Positions 33,097 to 41,617 of a DNA stretch of 64,000 nucleotides are shown in pieces. Under the pieces are notes generated by a model. That model did no database searches, was not told the DNA's origin, and was given only the letters and a program-made list of their open reading frames with translations. The stretch lies in NCBI GenBank assembly GCA_050847315.1, contig CP193791.1. One strand, 5' to 3'. The stretch comes from Cedecea sp000277545. Its GTDB lineage: Bacteria > Pseudomonadota > Gammaproteobacteria > Enterobacterales > Enterobacteriaceae. Position numbers and translations under genes: made by a program. Position 1 is the first letter of the stretch, and each line of letters begins with the position of its first letter.

Positions 33097-34442
33097 CGGT
33101 TAAACGCCAGCGCCTGGCCGTAAATCCCCTCGGCAACTGACTCGCCGTCCCAGACGAGGTGCCCGTTCACCAGCGTGCTTTCAACCACGCCGCCCTGCAA
33201 GGTGTGCCCTTCGAAGGGTGACCAGCCGCATTTGTAGGCAATATTACTGCCCTCAATGCTGGCGCGTTTCCAGGGGTTGATCACCGCCAGATCGGCCCAG
33301 TAACCTTCCCGGATATAGCCGCGATCCTTAATCTGAAAACGTTCGGCTACCGCGTGGCTGGTTTTTCTGACGATAAGTTCAGGCGTGAAAATCCCTCTGG
33401 CACACATATCCAGCAGCGCAGGCAGCGCGTGCTGCACCAGCGGCAATCCCGACGGAGCCGAGAAATAATCATTCTGCTTTTCCGCCAGCAAGTGCGGCGC
33501 ATGGTCGGTCGCAATAATATCAATCACGCCAGTCTTAACTGCCTGCCATAGCGCCCGCTGGTGTTCCTGGCCCTTCACCGATGGGTTGCACTTCAGCCTG
33601 TGCCCCAACGCCGCGTAATCATCCTGATTAAAATAGAGGTGATGGATACAGGCTTCCGCCGTGATCGTTTTTCTGCGTAAGGCTTCAAGCGTGGGCGCGG
33701 GCTCAAACAACGCCAGCTCATCGGCCGTGGTGATATGCAGCACATGCAGCCGCGTGCCGTGCTTTTTCGCCAGCGCGACCGCCCGGGAAGATGAAAGCAG
33801 GCAGGCCTCAACCGAGCGAATAGCTGCGTGTTCTGCGGCCGGGATCTGCTCCCCATATCGCTCTCGCCACAGCGCCTCATTACGTTTGATAGTCGGCGTA
33901 TCTTCGCAATGCGTGGCCACCAGCCCCGGCGCATGCTGGAAAATAGCCTCCAGAATGCGTTCGTCATCCACCAGCATGTTGCCGGTGGAGGCACCCATAA
34001 ACACTTTTACGCCGCAGGCGGCATCGGCTGGCAGCGCCTTAAGTTCTTCCAGATTGTCGTTGGTGGCACCGAAATAGAAACTGTAATTGGCCAGTGAACC
34101 TTCGGCGGCCCGCTGAAATTTGCCTTCCAGCGCCAGTCTGGTGGTGGTCGGCGGCGAAACGTTGGGCATTTCCATATAGCTGGTGATCCCGCCCATCACC
34201 GCCGCGCGTGACTCGCTGGCAATCGTGCCCTTATGCATCAACCCCGGTTCACGAAAATGTACCTGATCGTCTATCATGCCCGGCAGCAGCCACTTCCCGG
34301 CAAGATCGCGCACATTCCACGTGGTGCGAGCCGGGATCGCAGCGGCTATTTTTTCAATTCGCCCGTCCACGATGAGCAGATCGCCCTGGTAACGCCGATC
34401 CTCATTCATCATCAGCGCGTTGGTCAGTAACAGAGGTTTCAT
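33093..34442 (-). CDS. Second dihydroorotase (PyrC2-like), putative Zur-regulated paralogue
   Basis: 449-residue class I dihydroorotase of the amidohydrolase superfamily, converting carbamoyl-aspartate to dihydroorotate. The start at 34442 (MKPLLLTNAL) is preferred over the 34487 extension. Carboxylated Lys in CGVKVFMGAS, His in VATHCED and VLHITTADE, and Asp in IATDHAPH are present. The first metal motif, normally HxH, reads D-D-Q60-V-H62-F-R. The gene ends a cluster with folE2, a gamma-carbonic anhydrase and a metal-type ABC importer, the known pattern of zinc-sparing paralogues. Allantoinase or hydantoinase activity is less likely. Confidence 0.82.
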   Translation of the reverse strand: MKPLLLTNALMMNEDRRYQGDLLIVDGRIEKIAAAIPARTTWNVRDLAGKWLLPGMIDDQVHFREPGLMHKGTIASESRAAVMGGITSYMEMPNVSPPTTTRLALEGKFQRAAEGSLANYSFYFGATNDNLEELKALPADAACGVKVFMGASTGNMLVDDERILEAIFQHAPGLVATHCEDTPTIKRNEALWRERYGEQIPAAEHAAIRSVEACLLSSSRAVALAKKHGTRLHVLHITTADELALFEPAPTLEALRRKTITAEACIHHLYFNQDDYAALGHRLKCNPSVKGQEHQRALWQAVKTGVIDIIATDHAPHLLAEKQNDYFSAPSGLPLVQHALPALLDMCARGIFTPELIVRKTSHAVAERFQIKDRGYIREGYWADLAVINPWKRASIEGSNIAYKCGWSPFEGHTLQGGVVESTLVNGHLVWDGESVAEGIYGQALAFNR

Positions 34443-34473
34443 TAGTCGTTTTCTCCGGCTTAAAAAGGCTGCG

Positions 34474-35472
34474 CTAGCGTCGGGCAACCATCACAACAAT
34501 AAACAGCCCGCCAATTCCGGCGGTAATAATGCCGATGGGCAGCTCCTGCGGCGCAACCAGCACCCGGCTGACCAGATCGCCGCCGCACAACAAACAGGCC
34601 CCGACAAGGGCACACAAAGGCAGCAGCCTGGCGTGCTTAATGGCGGAAAAATGGCGGCAAAGATGCGGCACCATCAGCCCGACAAAGCCAATCACGCCGG
34701 TCAGCGATACAAAAATGGCGGTCGAAAAAGCGCAGCACAGAAAAATTTCGGTGCGCAGGCGGGTCACGTTAATGCCCAGCGAAAATGCGGTGCGATCCCC
34801 CGCGAGCAATCCATCCAGCGATCGCCATCTCAACAGGCAAAATGCGGCCAGCAGCAGCAAACCGCCAAGCGCAAATCCCAGGTTATCCCATCGCGCCAAC
34901 CCCAGGCCGCCGAGCGACCAGAATAAAACCGAGCTGGCCGTACGCTGGTCACCGGCGAATATCAGGTAGCTGGTTAACGCCCCGAACAAGAAAGAGACCG
35001 CCAGCCCGCAAATAATCAGCGTTTCGGCACCCCGATCGCGTTTGAGCTGGAATAAAGACAGCACCGCAACCGAAGAAAGCAGCCCGCCGCCAAAAGCGGC
35101 CGCCGGTAGCGTCCAGACGCCGAAGAAGTCGCCGAAGCGGGTAAAAACCAGCACCGCTCCGGCAGACGCGCCCGAAGAAAGCCCGAACAAAAAAGGGTCC
35201 GCCAGCTCATTGCGCGTGGCCGTTTGCAGCAGCGCGCCCACCACCGCCAGCCCCGCGCCGGTCATCAGGGCGAGAAGCGTTCTGGGCAGCCGGATGTCCA
35301 GCACGATCCCACGAATCATCGGTGAAATGTCCGTTGCCGTGGGTTGCAGCGCGTTTACCACCTGATTCAGGCTGAGCCGGACCGAGCCTTCCGTTAAGCT
35401 AAGCACCGCAAACAATATGACGAGAAACCCCGCCAGGCATGCGGCCCGGCGGTAACTCCAGGCTAAAACCAT
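34474..35472 (-). CDS. FecCD-type ABC importer permease
   Basis: 332 residues with nine or ten hydrophobic segments; family patterns LDIRLPRTLLALMTGAGLAV near residue 60, GVIGFVGLMVPHLCRH near 265, and GDLVSRVLVAPQELPIGI near 300 identify a BtuC/FecCD-type permease (iron siderophore, cobalamin or metal chelate). Starts at ATG 35472, where TGATG overlaps the binding-protein stop; a GTG at 35475 is an alternative. Middle of the putative zinc-starvation operon. Confidence 0.87.
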   Translation of the reverse strand: MVLAWSYRRAACLAGFLVILFAVLSLTEGSVRLSLNQVVNALQPTATDISPMIRGIVLDIRLPRTLLALMTGAGLAVVGALLQTATRNELADPFLFGLSSGASAGAVLVFTRFGDFFGVWTLPAAAFGGGLLSSVAVLSLFQLKRDRGAETLIICGLAVSFLFGALTSYLIFAGDQRTASSVLFWSLGGLGLARWDNLGFALGGLLLLAAFCLLRWRSLDGLLAGDRTAFSLGINVTRLRTEIFLCCAFSTAIFVSLTGVIGFVGLMVPHLCRHFSAIKHARLLPLCALVGACLLCGGDLVSRVLVAPQELPIGIITAGIGGLFIVVMVARR

Positions 35473-36425
35473 CACTGTGCCGCGAACAGAACGCGAGCGA
35501 GCTTCTCAACCGCGGCGATATTTGCCGGGCCGGGCGTCAACTCGGCGTACTGCAGCTTAAGATAGCGGTGCTGTTTCACCGCCGGGGTGAGCTTCATCAG
35601 CGGGTGGCGCTCAAGGAACTGGCGGAGCGAATCAGCGCCCCCGCCGGTCTGGTAATCCAGAAGAATGATGACATCCGGCTCGGCCGACGCAACATTTTCC
35701 CAGGAGGTTGTCCCCCAGCTGGTGTCCAGCCCTTCCATGGCGTTTTTACCGCCAGCGGCCTCGATAATGGCCTGCGGCATGGCGTATTTTCCGCTGGTAA
35801 ACGGTTTGTCTTCCCCGGAGTCATACACAAAGACTTTCAGTGGCCTTGCGCCCGGCAGTGCTTTGGGGAGGGCGGCCAGCCGCGCTTTCCAGCCGTCAAC
35901 CAGCTTCTGAGCAACCTCCGCCTTACCAAAAATTTTGCCAAGCGTAAGCTCATCGTTATAGAGCAGACCCAGGGTCGCCTTGGTTTTGCTTTCCCCGGAA
36001 ATCGCGCAGCTTTCGCTGAGCACAAAGGTTTTGATGCCGTATTTGGCAAGACTTTGGGGTGTAACGTCGCCCCCCACTTTCATGCCGTAATTCCAGCCCG
36101 CGAAAAAGAAATCTGGATCGGCGGCCAGCAGCGTTTCAAGCGAGGGGTATTTGGGCGCAAGTTCGGGGATCGTCCCCATTTGTCGCTTAAATTCGGGCGT
36201 CATTTTGTACCAGCCGGAGATGCCGGTCAGACCCACAATCTGCGGCTGTAAATCCAGAGCAAAAGCCATCTCCGACATGTTCAGGTCGTTGATTACCGCC
36301 CGCTTTGGTGCTGCGGTAAAGACAATGGGTTTACCGCAGCTCTCAATGGTCACCGGGAAGCCGGAGGCAAAGGCAGTAAAGGAGGTAAAGGCCAGCCAGA
36401 AGCCGGTAGCGATTTTTAACATCAT
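35472..36425 (-). CDS. FecB/BtuF-type periplasmic binding protein, putative zinc-related
   Basis: 317 residues from ATG 36425 (AGGGATC upstream); longer frame to 36503 unsupported. Signal peptide LAFTSFTAFASG. Type III binding-protein fold with the first lobe (PKRAVINDLNMSEMAFALDL; PDFFFAGWNYGMKVGG), a linking helix, and second lobe (EPDVIILLDYQTGGG). It would deliver a substrate to the adjacent permease and ATPase. The operon context suggests zinc or a zinc chelate instead of ferric siderophore. The specificity is inferred. Confidence 0.83.
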   Translation of the reverse strand: MMLKIATGFWLAFTSFTAFASGFPVTIESCGKPIVFTAAPKRAVINDLNMSEMAFALDLQPQIVGLTGISGWYKMTPEFKRQMGTIPELAPKYPSLETLLAADPDFFFAGWNYGMKVGGDVTPQSLAKYGIKTFVLSESCAISGESKTKATLGLLYNDELTLGKIFGKAEVAQKLVDGWKARLAALPKALPGARPLKVFVYDSGEDKPFTSGKYAMPQAIIEAAGGKNAMEGLDTSWGTTSWENVASAEPDVIILLDYQTGGGADSLRQFLERHPLMKLTPAVKQHRYLKLQYAELTPGPANIAAVEKLARVLFAAQ

Positions 36426-36441
36426 AGCGATCCCTGAAAAT

Positions 36442-37239
36442 TTACCGTGGGCGTGAAGGTTCAAAAAAACGGACTCGTCTGCCTTGCTGGCCTGGATGGT
36501 CAACGGTAAAGCTGTCGAGGCCGAAAATGGGGCGAAGTGTTTCGGTATTCAGCGCGGCGTCGGGCACGTTAAAAGCCTGCTGTTGCCCCGCCGACAAAAT
36601 AAGGACCTTGTCAGCAAACCCTTCGATTAAGTTGAGATCGTGCAGGACGGCGATAACCGTTGTGCCGCGAGCTTTCACCAGCGCTAACAGTTCTTCCCGT
36701 GCCGCCAGGTCCAGATGATTAGTCGGCTCATCCAGTAACAGCAACCGGGAGGTTTGCGCCAGCGTTCGCGCCAGAATTGCCCGCTGCCTTTCCCCGCCGG
36801 ACAGACAGGCCAGCGATTTATGCCGCATCCCGAGCACACCAACCTCTTTCATCGCCCCACACACAATGCAGCGATGTTCTGGCTCCGGCATATCACGGGC
36901 AAACGGGAGCCTGCCTAACGCGACATAATCCTCAATGGAGAGACGCAAATCGGGGAGATCGTTTTGCGACATGACCGCCACGAGCTTCGCCCGCAGCTGC
37001 GGGTTGAGCTTATTTAAGGGGCGGCCCGCCAGCGTTATTTCCCCCTCGGCCTTTAGTTCCTGGCTCAGCGCCCGCAGCAGCGACGTTTTGCCGCTGCCGT
37101 TTGGCCCAATCACGCTGAGCCGCTCACCTTTTCTCAGGTGAAAATTAATCGCCACCGGCCAGGCTGCGCCCTGCGGACGGGCAATCGCCCGCAGGGAAAC
37201 GCTTAGCTCGGCTGCTGGTTCTCCGGGGGAAAAAGGCAT
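36442..37239 (-). CDS. ABC importer ATPase (FecE/BtuD type)
   Basis: 265 residues. Walker A GPNGSGKT near 44-51, Q-loop VMSQNDLPDL, signature LSGGERQRAILA near 150, Walker B LLLLDEPTNHLD, and switch His in AVLHDLNL. This set is complete, so the protein should be active. It lies between the gamma-carbonic anhydrase gene (2 bases away) and the binding-protein gene, and pairs with the FecCD-type permease downstream. A CxxC (HRCIVCGAM, about residue 128) could bind metal and is unusual for the family. Confidence 0.9.
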   Translation of the reverse strand: MPFSPGEPAAELSVSLRAIARPQGAAWPVAINFHLRKGERLSVIGPNGSGKTSLLRALSQELKAEGEITLAGRPLNKLNPQLRAKLVAVMSQNDLPDLRLSIEDYVALGRLPFARDMPEPEHRCIVCGAMKEVGVLGMRHKSLACLSGGERQRAILARTLAQTSRLLLLDEPTNHLDLAAREELLALVKARGTTVIAVLHDLNLIEGFADKVLILSAGQQQAFNVPDAALNTETLRPIFGLDSFTVDHPGQQGRRVRFFEPSRPR

Positions 37240-37241
37240 GC

Positions 37242-37802
37242 TCAGAACTCGTTGCGCAGCAGTTGGTAACCTTCCACCAGCTTGACGTTGGTGTTGGCCA
37301 CCTCTTCAGAAAACTGCACCGAAGCGGGGTCAACCCGTGAATATTGGCTTAAATCAGAGTCGGGCCCCACGCGCTCGGTGGACGGAATATACGTTTGCTT
37401 CGGCAGTGTCACCCCATCAACCACCGCGTTGTAGCGAATGACGCAGCCGGTTTGTACGTGGCAGTTAAAAAGTACGCTGTTAAAGCCGATAAACACCCGC
37501 TCGTCGACCCGGCAAGGGCCGTGCACAATCGCCCGGTGCGCAATCGACGTACCGCTGCCAATGGTCACCGGCGCCCCGCTTTTCGAGTGAATAACCACGC
37601 CATCCTGAATATTCGAATGGGAATGGATCACGATAGGATCCATGTCGCCTTCGGCGTTCAGCTCATCGGCGCGGATCACCGCGTAAGGCCCGACATAAAC
37701 ATAGTCATGAATAATGACCCGGCCACAAATCACCGCCGTGGGATCGATGTACGCTTTGGGAGAGACCTGTGGCAGATGGCCTGAAGGGTTTTTACGCAGC
37801 AT
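37242..37802 (-). CDS. Gamma-class carbonic anhydrase-like protein
   Basis: 186 residues of left-handed beta-helix hexapeptide repeats (IDPTAVICGRVIIHDYVYVG, then VIHSHSNIQDGVVIHSKSG). Metal-type His residues appear in IAHRAIVHG and FNCHV. The ATG at 37802 overlaps the folE2 stop (CCATGCTGCGTAA), so the two are translationally coupled; a longer frame to 37868 lies inside folE2. In Pseudomonas a similar gene sits beside folE2 in the Zur regulon, where a non-zinc metal could replace zinc. Enzyme activity is assumed from the fold. Confidence 0.85.
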   Translation of the reverse strand: MLRKNPSGHLPQVSPKAYIDPTAVICGRVIIHDYVYVGPYAVIRADELNAEGDMDPIVIHSHSNIQDGVVIHSKSGAPVTIGSGTSIAHRAIVHGPCRVDERVFIGFNSVLFNCHVQTGCVIRYNAVVDGVTLPKQTYIPSTERVGPDSDLSQYSRVDPASVQFSEEVANTNVKLVEGYQLLRNEF

Positions 37803-38730
37803 GGTGATTTCCTGTCCAATGAATACGGGCCACCGCGTTGTGCGCATGGAGGCTTTCCTGATGCTCAACGCGGAGGGTAAAAGCGGTGCTAAAAGGCGCG
37901 TCCTGCATCGCCTTGTTCAGGCGGCGAGCGGCGTCTTCGCAAAACATCAAATTTTGGCCATTGGCCAGGGCGAAGGCCTGCTCGTCGCTACGCTTAACCA
38001 CCGTTTGCACCGCCGTGCCAAGCGCGGCCTCGCAGCGGTCGATAAGTTCCTCGAAAGGCAACGTAGCAACATCCGGCTTCAGCTGGCAGCTAACCCACGC
38101 CCAGCTTCTCTGGCTGTGGGGCGTACCCGGCATGCCCTTCTCGCCCAGCCAGGCCAGCATTTCTTCGACGGACACACCCTCCTTTCGCGAGCCAAAGTCC
38201 CGCTGAAACTGCTGCTGCGCGAGATTGCGACTCAGCGCCGCCGAGGCCGGACAGGTAGATGAATACGGGATCCCCACCCGAAGCGTGACCGCAAAACCTT
38301 CCCCGCGCTCCGCCAGGATGCGGATGGGGTAAGCCTTCCAGCCAAAGTTGTTTGAGGTTAAAGATTTGCGGGACAGCAGCAGTTCGCCGGTGATTTCCAC
38401 GCTGGCGCGGTCGCTGCTGCGCTGGTGCGAAACCAAAAATTCGCCCAGTAAACGGCGCAGTACCGCCGGCGTAATTTCACCCTGGGTTAGCTCGTCCAGC
38501 AGCAGATAGATCCGGGACATATGAATGCCCTTTTCCGCTTCCGGGGAACGGAGAAGATTGATCCCGGCGTTGACTTTCGCCGTCAGCGGGCGCCCCGCCA
38601 CCTCCACCGGAAGGTCGATTTGTTCCATGCCAACCCAGGACAGGGCCATGTCGAAATCGTGGCTTCTGAGTGACTGAATATCAGGCAGCATTTTGGGGCA
38701 TAACATTGGAGTGACCGTCATATTGTACAT
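37792..38730 (-). CDS. folE2: FolE2, GTP cyclohydrolase IB (zinc-independent)
   Basis: 312 residues from ATG 38730; ATGs at 38721, 38706 and 38691 are alternatives, with MLPDIQS at 38691 close to the start of other FolE2 proteins. Family motifs: the metal Cys in GIPYSSTCPASAALS near 186, SRIYLLLDELTQG, and SQRSWAWVSCQL. It makes dihydroneopterin triphosphate, first step of folate synthesis, using Mn or other metals so it can replace zinc-dependent FolE. First gene of the operon, 14 bases downstream of a Zur-like palindrome (from the 38730 start). Confidence 0.88.
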   Translation of the reverse strand: MYNMTVTPMLCPKMLPDIQSLRSHDFDMALSWVGMEQIDLPVEVAGRPLTAKVNAGINLLRSPEAEKGIHMSRIYLLLDELTQGEITPAVLRRLLGEFLVSHQRSSDRASVEITGELLLSRKSLTSNNFGWKAYPIRILAERGEGFAVTLRVGIPYSSTCPASAALSRNLAQQQFQRDFGSRKEGVSVEEMLAWLGEKGMPGTPHSQRSWAWVSCQLKPDVATLPFEELIDRCEAALGTAVQTVVKRSDEQAFALANGQNLMFCEDAARRLNKAMQDAPFSTAFTLRVEHQESLHAHNAVARIHWTGNHHAA

Positions 38731-38743
38731 CGTTTTGCTGTAA

Positions 38744-38769
38744 TTTTGTTACGTTATAACATAACAAAA
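38744..38769 (-). promoter_or_regulatory. Zur-like box upstream of folE2
   Basis: A 26-bp near-perfect palindrome: TTTTGTTA-c-GTTATAAC-a-TAACAAAA. The core GTTATAAC with flanking TGTTA/TAACA half-sites resembles the gamma-proteobacterial Zur box with GTTATA/TATAAC halves. It lies immediately upstream of folE2, and its centre could serve as a -10 element, so repressor binding would block transcription. Confidence 0.7.
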
Positions 38770-38925
38770 CTCATTTGTGCAAAGCGACATTTTGCCGAAA
38801 AGCGAACCCGCCCGATCACCGGAGAAAATTCGGTGTAAAACCGCTGATTGGATCGATATATCTTATCACCCGGCAAGTGTTGCCCGAGTGTTCACACAAT
38901 GATAGCATCATGTAAACAGCCATTT

Positions 38926-38941
38926 AGACGGCTAGACAGTT
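38926..38941 (+). promoter_or_regulatory. MetJ-like boxes upstream of mtnB
   Basis: AGACGGCT and AGACAGTT are two adjacent 8-mers related to the met box AGACGTCT (7 and 5 matches), with a weaker AGCCATTT before them at 38918-38925. Tandem 8-bp spacing is typical of MetJ. They lie 28-43 bases before the mtnB start. Confidence 0.6.
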
Positions 38942-38968
38942 AAACTAAAAAGCATTGAGGAATACCGT

Positions 38969-39580
38969 ATGTGGCAAGAAAGGCTCGCGCAGTTGGTCAG
39001 CACCTGTCATTGGATTGGCGCTAAAGGCTGGGCTCCGGCGACCGGCGGCAATATGTCCATTCGCCAGGATGCCGAGTGGTGCTGGCTGAGCGAATCCGGG
39101 CGCGACAAAGGCAGCCTGACCAGCGAGGATTTCCTGCAGGTAGACATTGCCACGAATCAGGCGCCGTCGGGGCGTAAACCCTCCGCCGAAACCGGACTGC
39201 ACACGCTGGTTTATCGGCTTTTTCCTGAAGCAAACGTCGTGCTGCACGTCCACACCGTGAATGCCACCGTGCTGTCGCGGATTGAAAAAGGCCCGGCGTT
39301 GAACATCAGCGGCTATGAAATGCAAAAAACCCTGACTGGCCAGCAGACGCACCTCGACACGGTGCCAATTGCTATCTTCGATAACGATCAGGACATCGAT
39401 GCGCTGGCAAAACGCATTGAACGGCATGCCGAACAGGCTCCCCTGAAATACGGTTTCCTGCTGCGTGGCCACGGCCTGACCTGCTGGGGCAAAGACGTCG
39501 CCGAAGCACGTCGTCAGCTTGAAGGGCTTGAATTCCTGTTCGAATGCGAAATGCAGCGCCGCCTGTACGAGCGCGATTAG
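38969..39580 (+). CDS. mtnB: Methylthioribulose-1-phosphate dehydratase
   Basis: Dehydrates methylthioribulose-1-phosphate in the methionine salvage pathway; class II aldolase fold with zinc. 203 residues (Klebsiella MtnB about 204). Motifs: GWAPATGGNMSIR near residue 20, AETGLHTLVYRLFPEANVVL with metal His pair in LHVHTVNA near 91, and HGLTCWG near 165. It is preceded by TTGAGGAA and MetJ-like boxes. The usual partners mtnC, mtnD, mtnK and mtnA are not next to it. Confidence 0.92.
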   Translation: MWQERLAQLVSTCHWIGAKGWAPATGGNMSIRQDAEWCWLSESGRDKGSLTSEDFLQVDIATNQAPSGRKPSAETGLHTLVYRLFPEANVVLHVHTVNATVLSRIEKGPALNISGYEMQKTLTGQQTHLDTVPIAIFDNDQDIDALAKRIERHAEQAPLKYGFLLRGHGLTCWGKDVAEARRQLEGLEFLFECEMQRRLYERD

Positions 39581-39608
39581 CAGCGAGTTCGCCAGCAGTA
39601 CGAGTAAG

Positions 39609-40796
39609 TCAGGTTTCATCTTCGCTGAGCGGCACGGGCAAATTTATCGTCATCAGCAACCCGCCCTCGGCAGGCAGGCTGGCGTGGATATCCCCGTGGT
39701 GCGCATGACAGATTTCTCTGGCAATAGAAAGCCCCAGCCCGCTGCCGCCTGAATCTCTTGCCCGCGAACGCTCCCCGCGGGTGAAACGCTCAAAAATATG
39801 CGGCAGATAATCCCCGGCGACGCCAGGCCCGGTATCAAGAAACTGGATTTCAATGCCCTGCTTAAGATGGCGAAAGCGAATGGACATGAGATCGCCCCTG
39901 CTGCAATAGCGAAGCATGTTCTCAATGATAATGGTGAAGACCTGCCCCAGTCGGGCTTCATCTCCTGAGTAATAGAATTCATCTTCCGCCTCCACCCAGA
40001 CGGACATCCCGGCCGCTTCCAGCTGGGGTTTTAGCCATGCTACTCGTTCATTCAGGACTTCAGAAAGCGAGAATACGCCGTGCTGGAGCGAGAGTTGCCC
40101 CGCGCTCGCCAGGGAAAGGAAATGCAAATCATCGGTCAGGTGGCTGAGGTTTTTTAGCTGCGTCATCACCATATTCAGCTGTTTTTCATCCGCCGGAAAC
40201 ACATGGTCGATCATGCCCTGCAGCCGCCCCATAGCGGCGGTAAGCGGTGAGCGCAGTTCATGTGCGGCCGCGACGTGCGCGGCCTTAAGCTCGCGTTCGT
40301 ACAGCGCCAGCTGGCTAATCATTTTATTGAAGTTGCTGGCAAAGCGAGTCACCTCCGCCGGGCATTCATCCACCCGTTTTGCCTGTTGATTGAAATCCCC
40401 CTGAGCCACTATCTCCGCGACGTCCGTCAGGCTGCGAAACTGCGCGGCAAGCGGACGCGTGGCGCGTAAACAGCTGACGATCACAAATGGGGTCGCCATG
40501 GAAATAAAGATAAACAGCCAGCCCCAGTTGAGAGAGCTGATGGAAGGCGTGCTGTATTCAATTCCCCAGCGGGCATCCACAATTTGATGAAAACGAACAA
40601 TGTCTAAGTCAGGGTTCGCCCGCAGCGTCAGAAACTCCTGGTAAGCGGCAGGCGACATGTGATGCACAACCCAGTAATACTGAACCGCGTAGATGCTCCA
40701 CATCGCCAGCACGATGAAAAACAGTACGCTGACGGCCACCACGATGATACGAATCGATATCCACAGCAGGAGCGATTTGCTCTTTTTGTTGTTCAT
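39609..40796 (-). CDS. Sensor histidine kinase (BaeS/AdeS-like)
   Basis: 395-residue inner-membrane kinase: TM1 (residues about 15-37), periplasmic loop (40-88), TM2 (90-110), HAMP (about 112-165), H-box AAHELRSPLTAA near 177, N-box IIENMLRYCS, G1 DTGPGV, F-box IFERFTRG, and G2 GGSGLGLSIARE. All catalytic features are present. It overlaps the response-regulator stop by 4 bases (ATGA), so they are one operon. The closest well-known types are BaeS, SmeS and AdeS, which control multidrug efflux pumps; the signal is unknown. Confidence 0.87.
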   Translation of the reverse strand: MNNKKSKSLLLWISIRIIVVAVSVLFFIVLAMWSIYAVQYYWVVHHMSPAAYQEFLTLRANPDLDIVRFHQIVDARWGIEYSTPSISSLNWGWLFIFISMATPFVIVSCLRATRPLAAQFRSLTDVAEIVAQGDFNQQAKRVDECPAEVTRFASNFNKMISQLALYERELKAAHVAAAHELRSPLTAAMGRLQGMIDHVFPADEKQLNMVMTQLKNLSHLTDDLHFLSLASAGQLSLQHGVFSLSEVLNERVAWLKPQLEAAGMSVWVEAEDEFYYSGDEARLGQVFTIIIENMLRYCSRGDLMSIRFRHLKQGIEIQFLDTGPGVAGDYLPHIFERFTRGERSRARDSGGSGLGLSIAREICHAHHGDIHASLPAEGGLLMTINLPVPLSEDET

Positions 40797-41491
40797 GGTT
40801 TGCAGAACCTGTAGCCAATGCCACGCACGTTCAGAATGAGATTATCAACTCCCGCCGCCTCAAGCTTTTTCCTTAAGTTATAGACATGCGTGTCCACCAC
40901 TCGCTCCAGAGCGTCGCTTTCCGGGAGACACTCTTCGAGCAAAAACTGGCGGCTGAGCGGCCTCGTCGAGGCACGCATTAGCGTTTTCAAAATAGAAAAC
41001 TCGGTGAGCGTTAAATCCAGGCGCAGGGGAGGATGCCCCTCATGCAACACCTGCGCCGCCAAATTGGTGACATCAACCTCCAGTGGACCCCAGCGTAAAA
41101 CATCCTCTGCGGGGAGTTGGCTGGCCTGGCTGCGCCTGAGCACGGCCTGCACCCTGGCCATGACTTCGCCGGGATTGTAGGGCTTAACCACATAATCATC
41201 GGCGCCATAGCGTAAAGCGCCGATCTTGTCATAGGGTTCGCCCATGGCGGTGATCATGATGACGGACGTATTGCCCTTTCGCCTGACGGCCGCAAGAATT
41301 TCCGTGCCGTTCATCCCGGGGAGCATGACGTCCAGCAAAATAAGATCGGGCTTCCAGGTAACCACCGTGTTCATGCCCGCCAGGCCATCCCCGGCCACCG
41401 AAACGCTATATCCTTCGCGTTTAAGATAGGCCTCCAACACATTTGCCGCATCAGCGTCGTCTTCAATCACCAGGACCCGTTTATTTTTCAT
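40793..41491 (-). CDS. OmpR-family response regulator (BaeR/AdeR-like)
   Basis: 232 residues. Receiver domain with acidic pocket EDD at 10-12, phospho-Asp in LILLDVMLPG near 54, Thr in MITAMGE, and Lys in VVKPYNPGE; winged-helix output domain LTLTEFSILKTLMRAS, VVDTHVYNLRKKLE, VRGIGYRF. Its start is divergent from the mipA-type gene with about 125 bases between the starts. A direct role in controlling that gene is plausible. Confidence 0.88.
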   Translation of the reverse strand: MKNKRVLVIEDDADAANVLEAYLKREGYSVSVAGDGLAGMNTVVTWKPDLILLDVMLPGMNGTEILAAVRRKGNTSVIMITAMGEPYDKIGALRYGADDYVVKPYNPGEVMARVQAVLRRSQASQLPAEDVLRWGPLEVDVTNLAAQVLHEGHPPLRLDLTLTEFSILKTLMRASTRPLSRQFLLEECLPESDALERVVDTHVYNLRKKLEAAGVDNLILNVRGIGYRFCKP

Positions 41492-41617
41492 TTAATGTTA
41501 CCTTGACAGTTTCTTCACAAATCCCTGGTCGTTCATTGATAAGCCCTCAGCATAATCCTTTTACTTACTGAGCTAAGTATGCACAAAAAATATAAACACC
41601 TGACGATGAGAATCATT

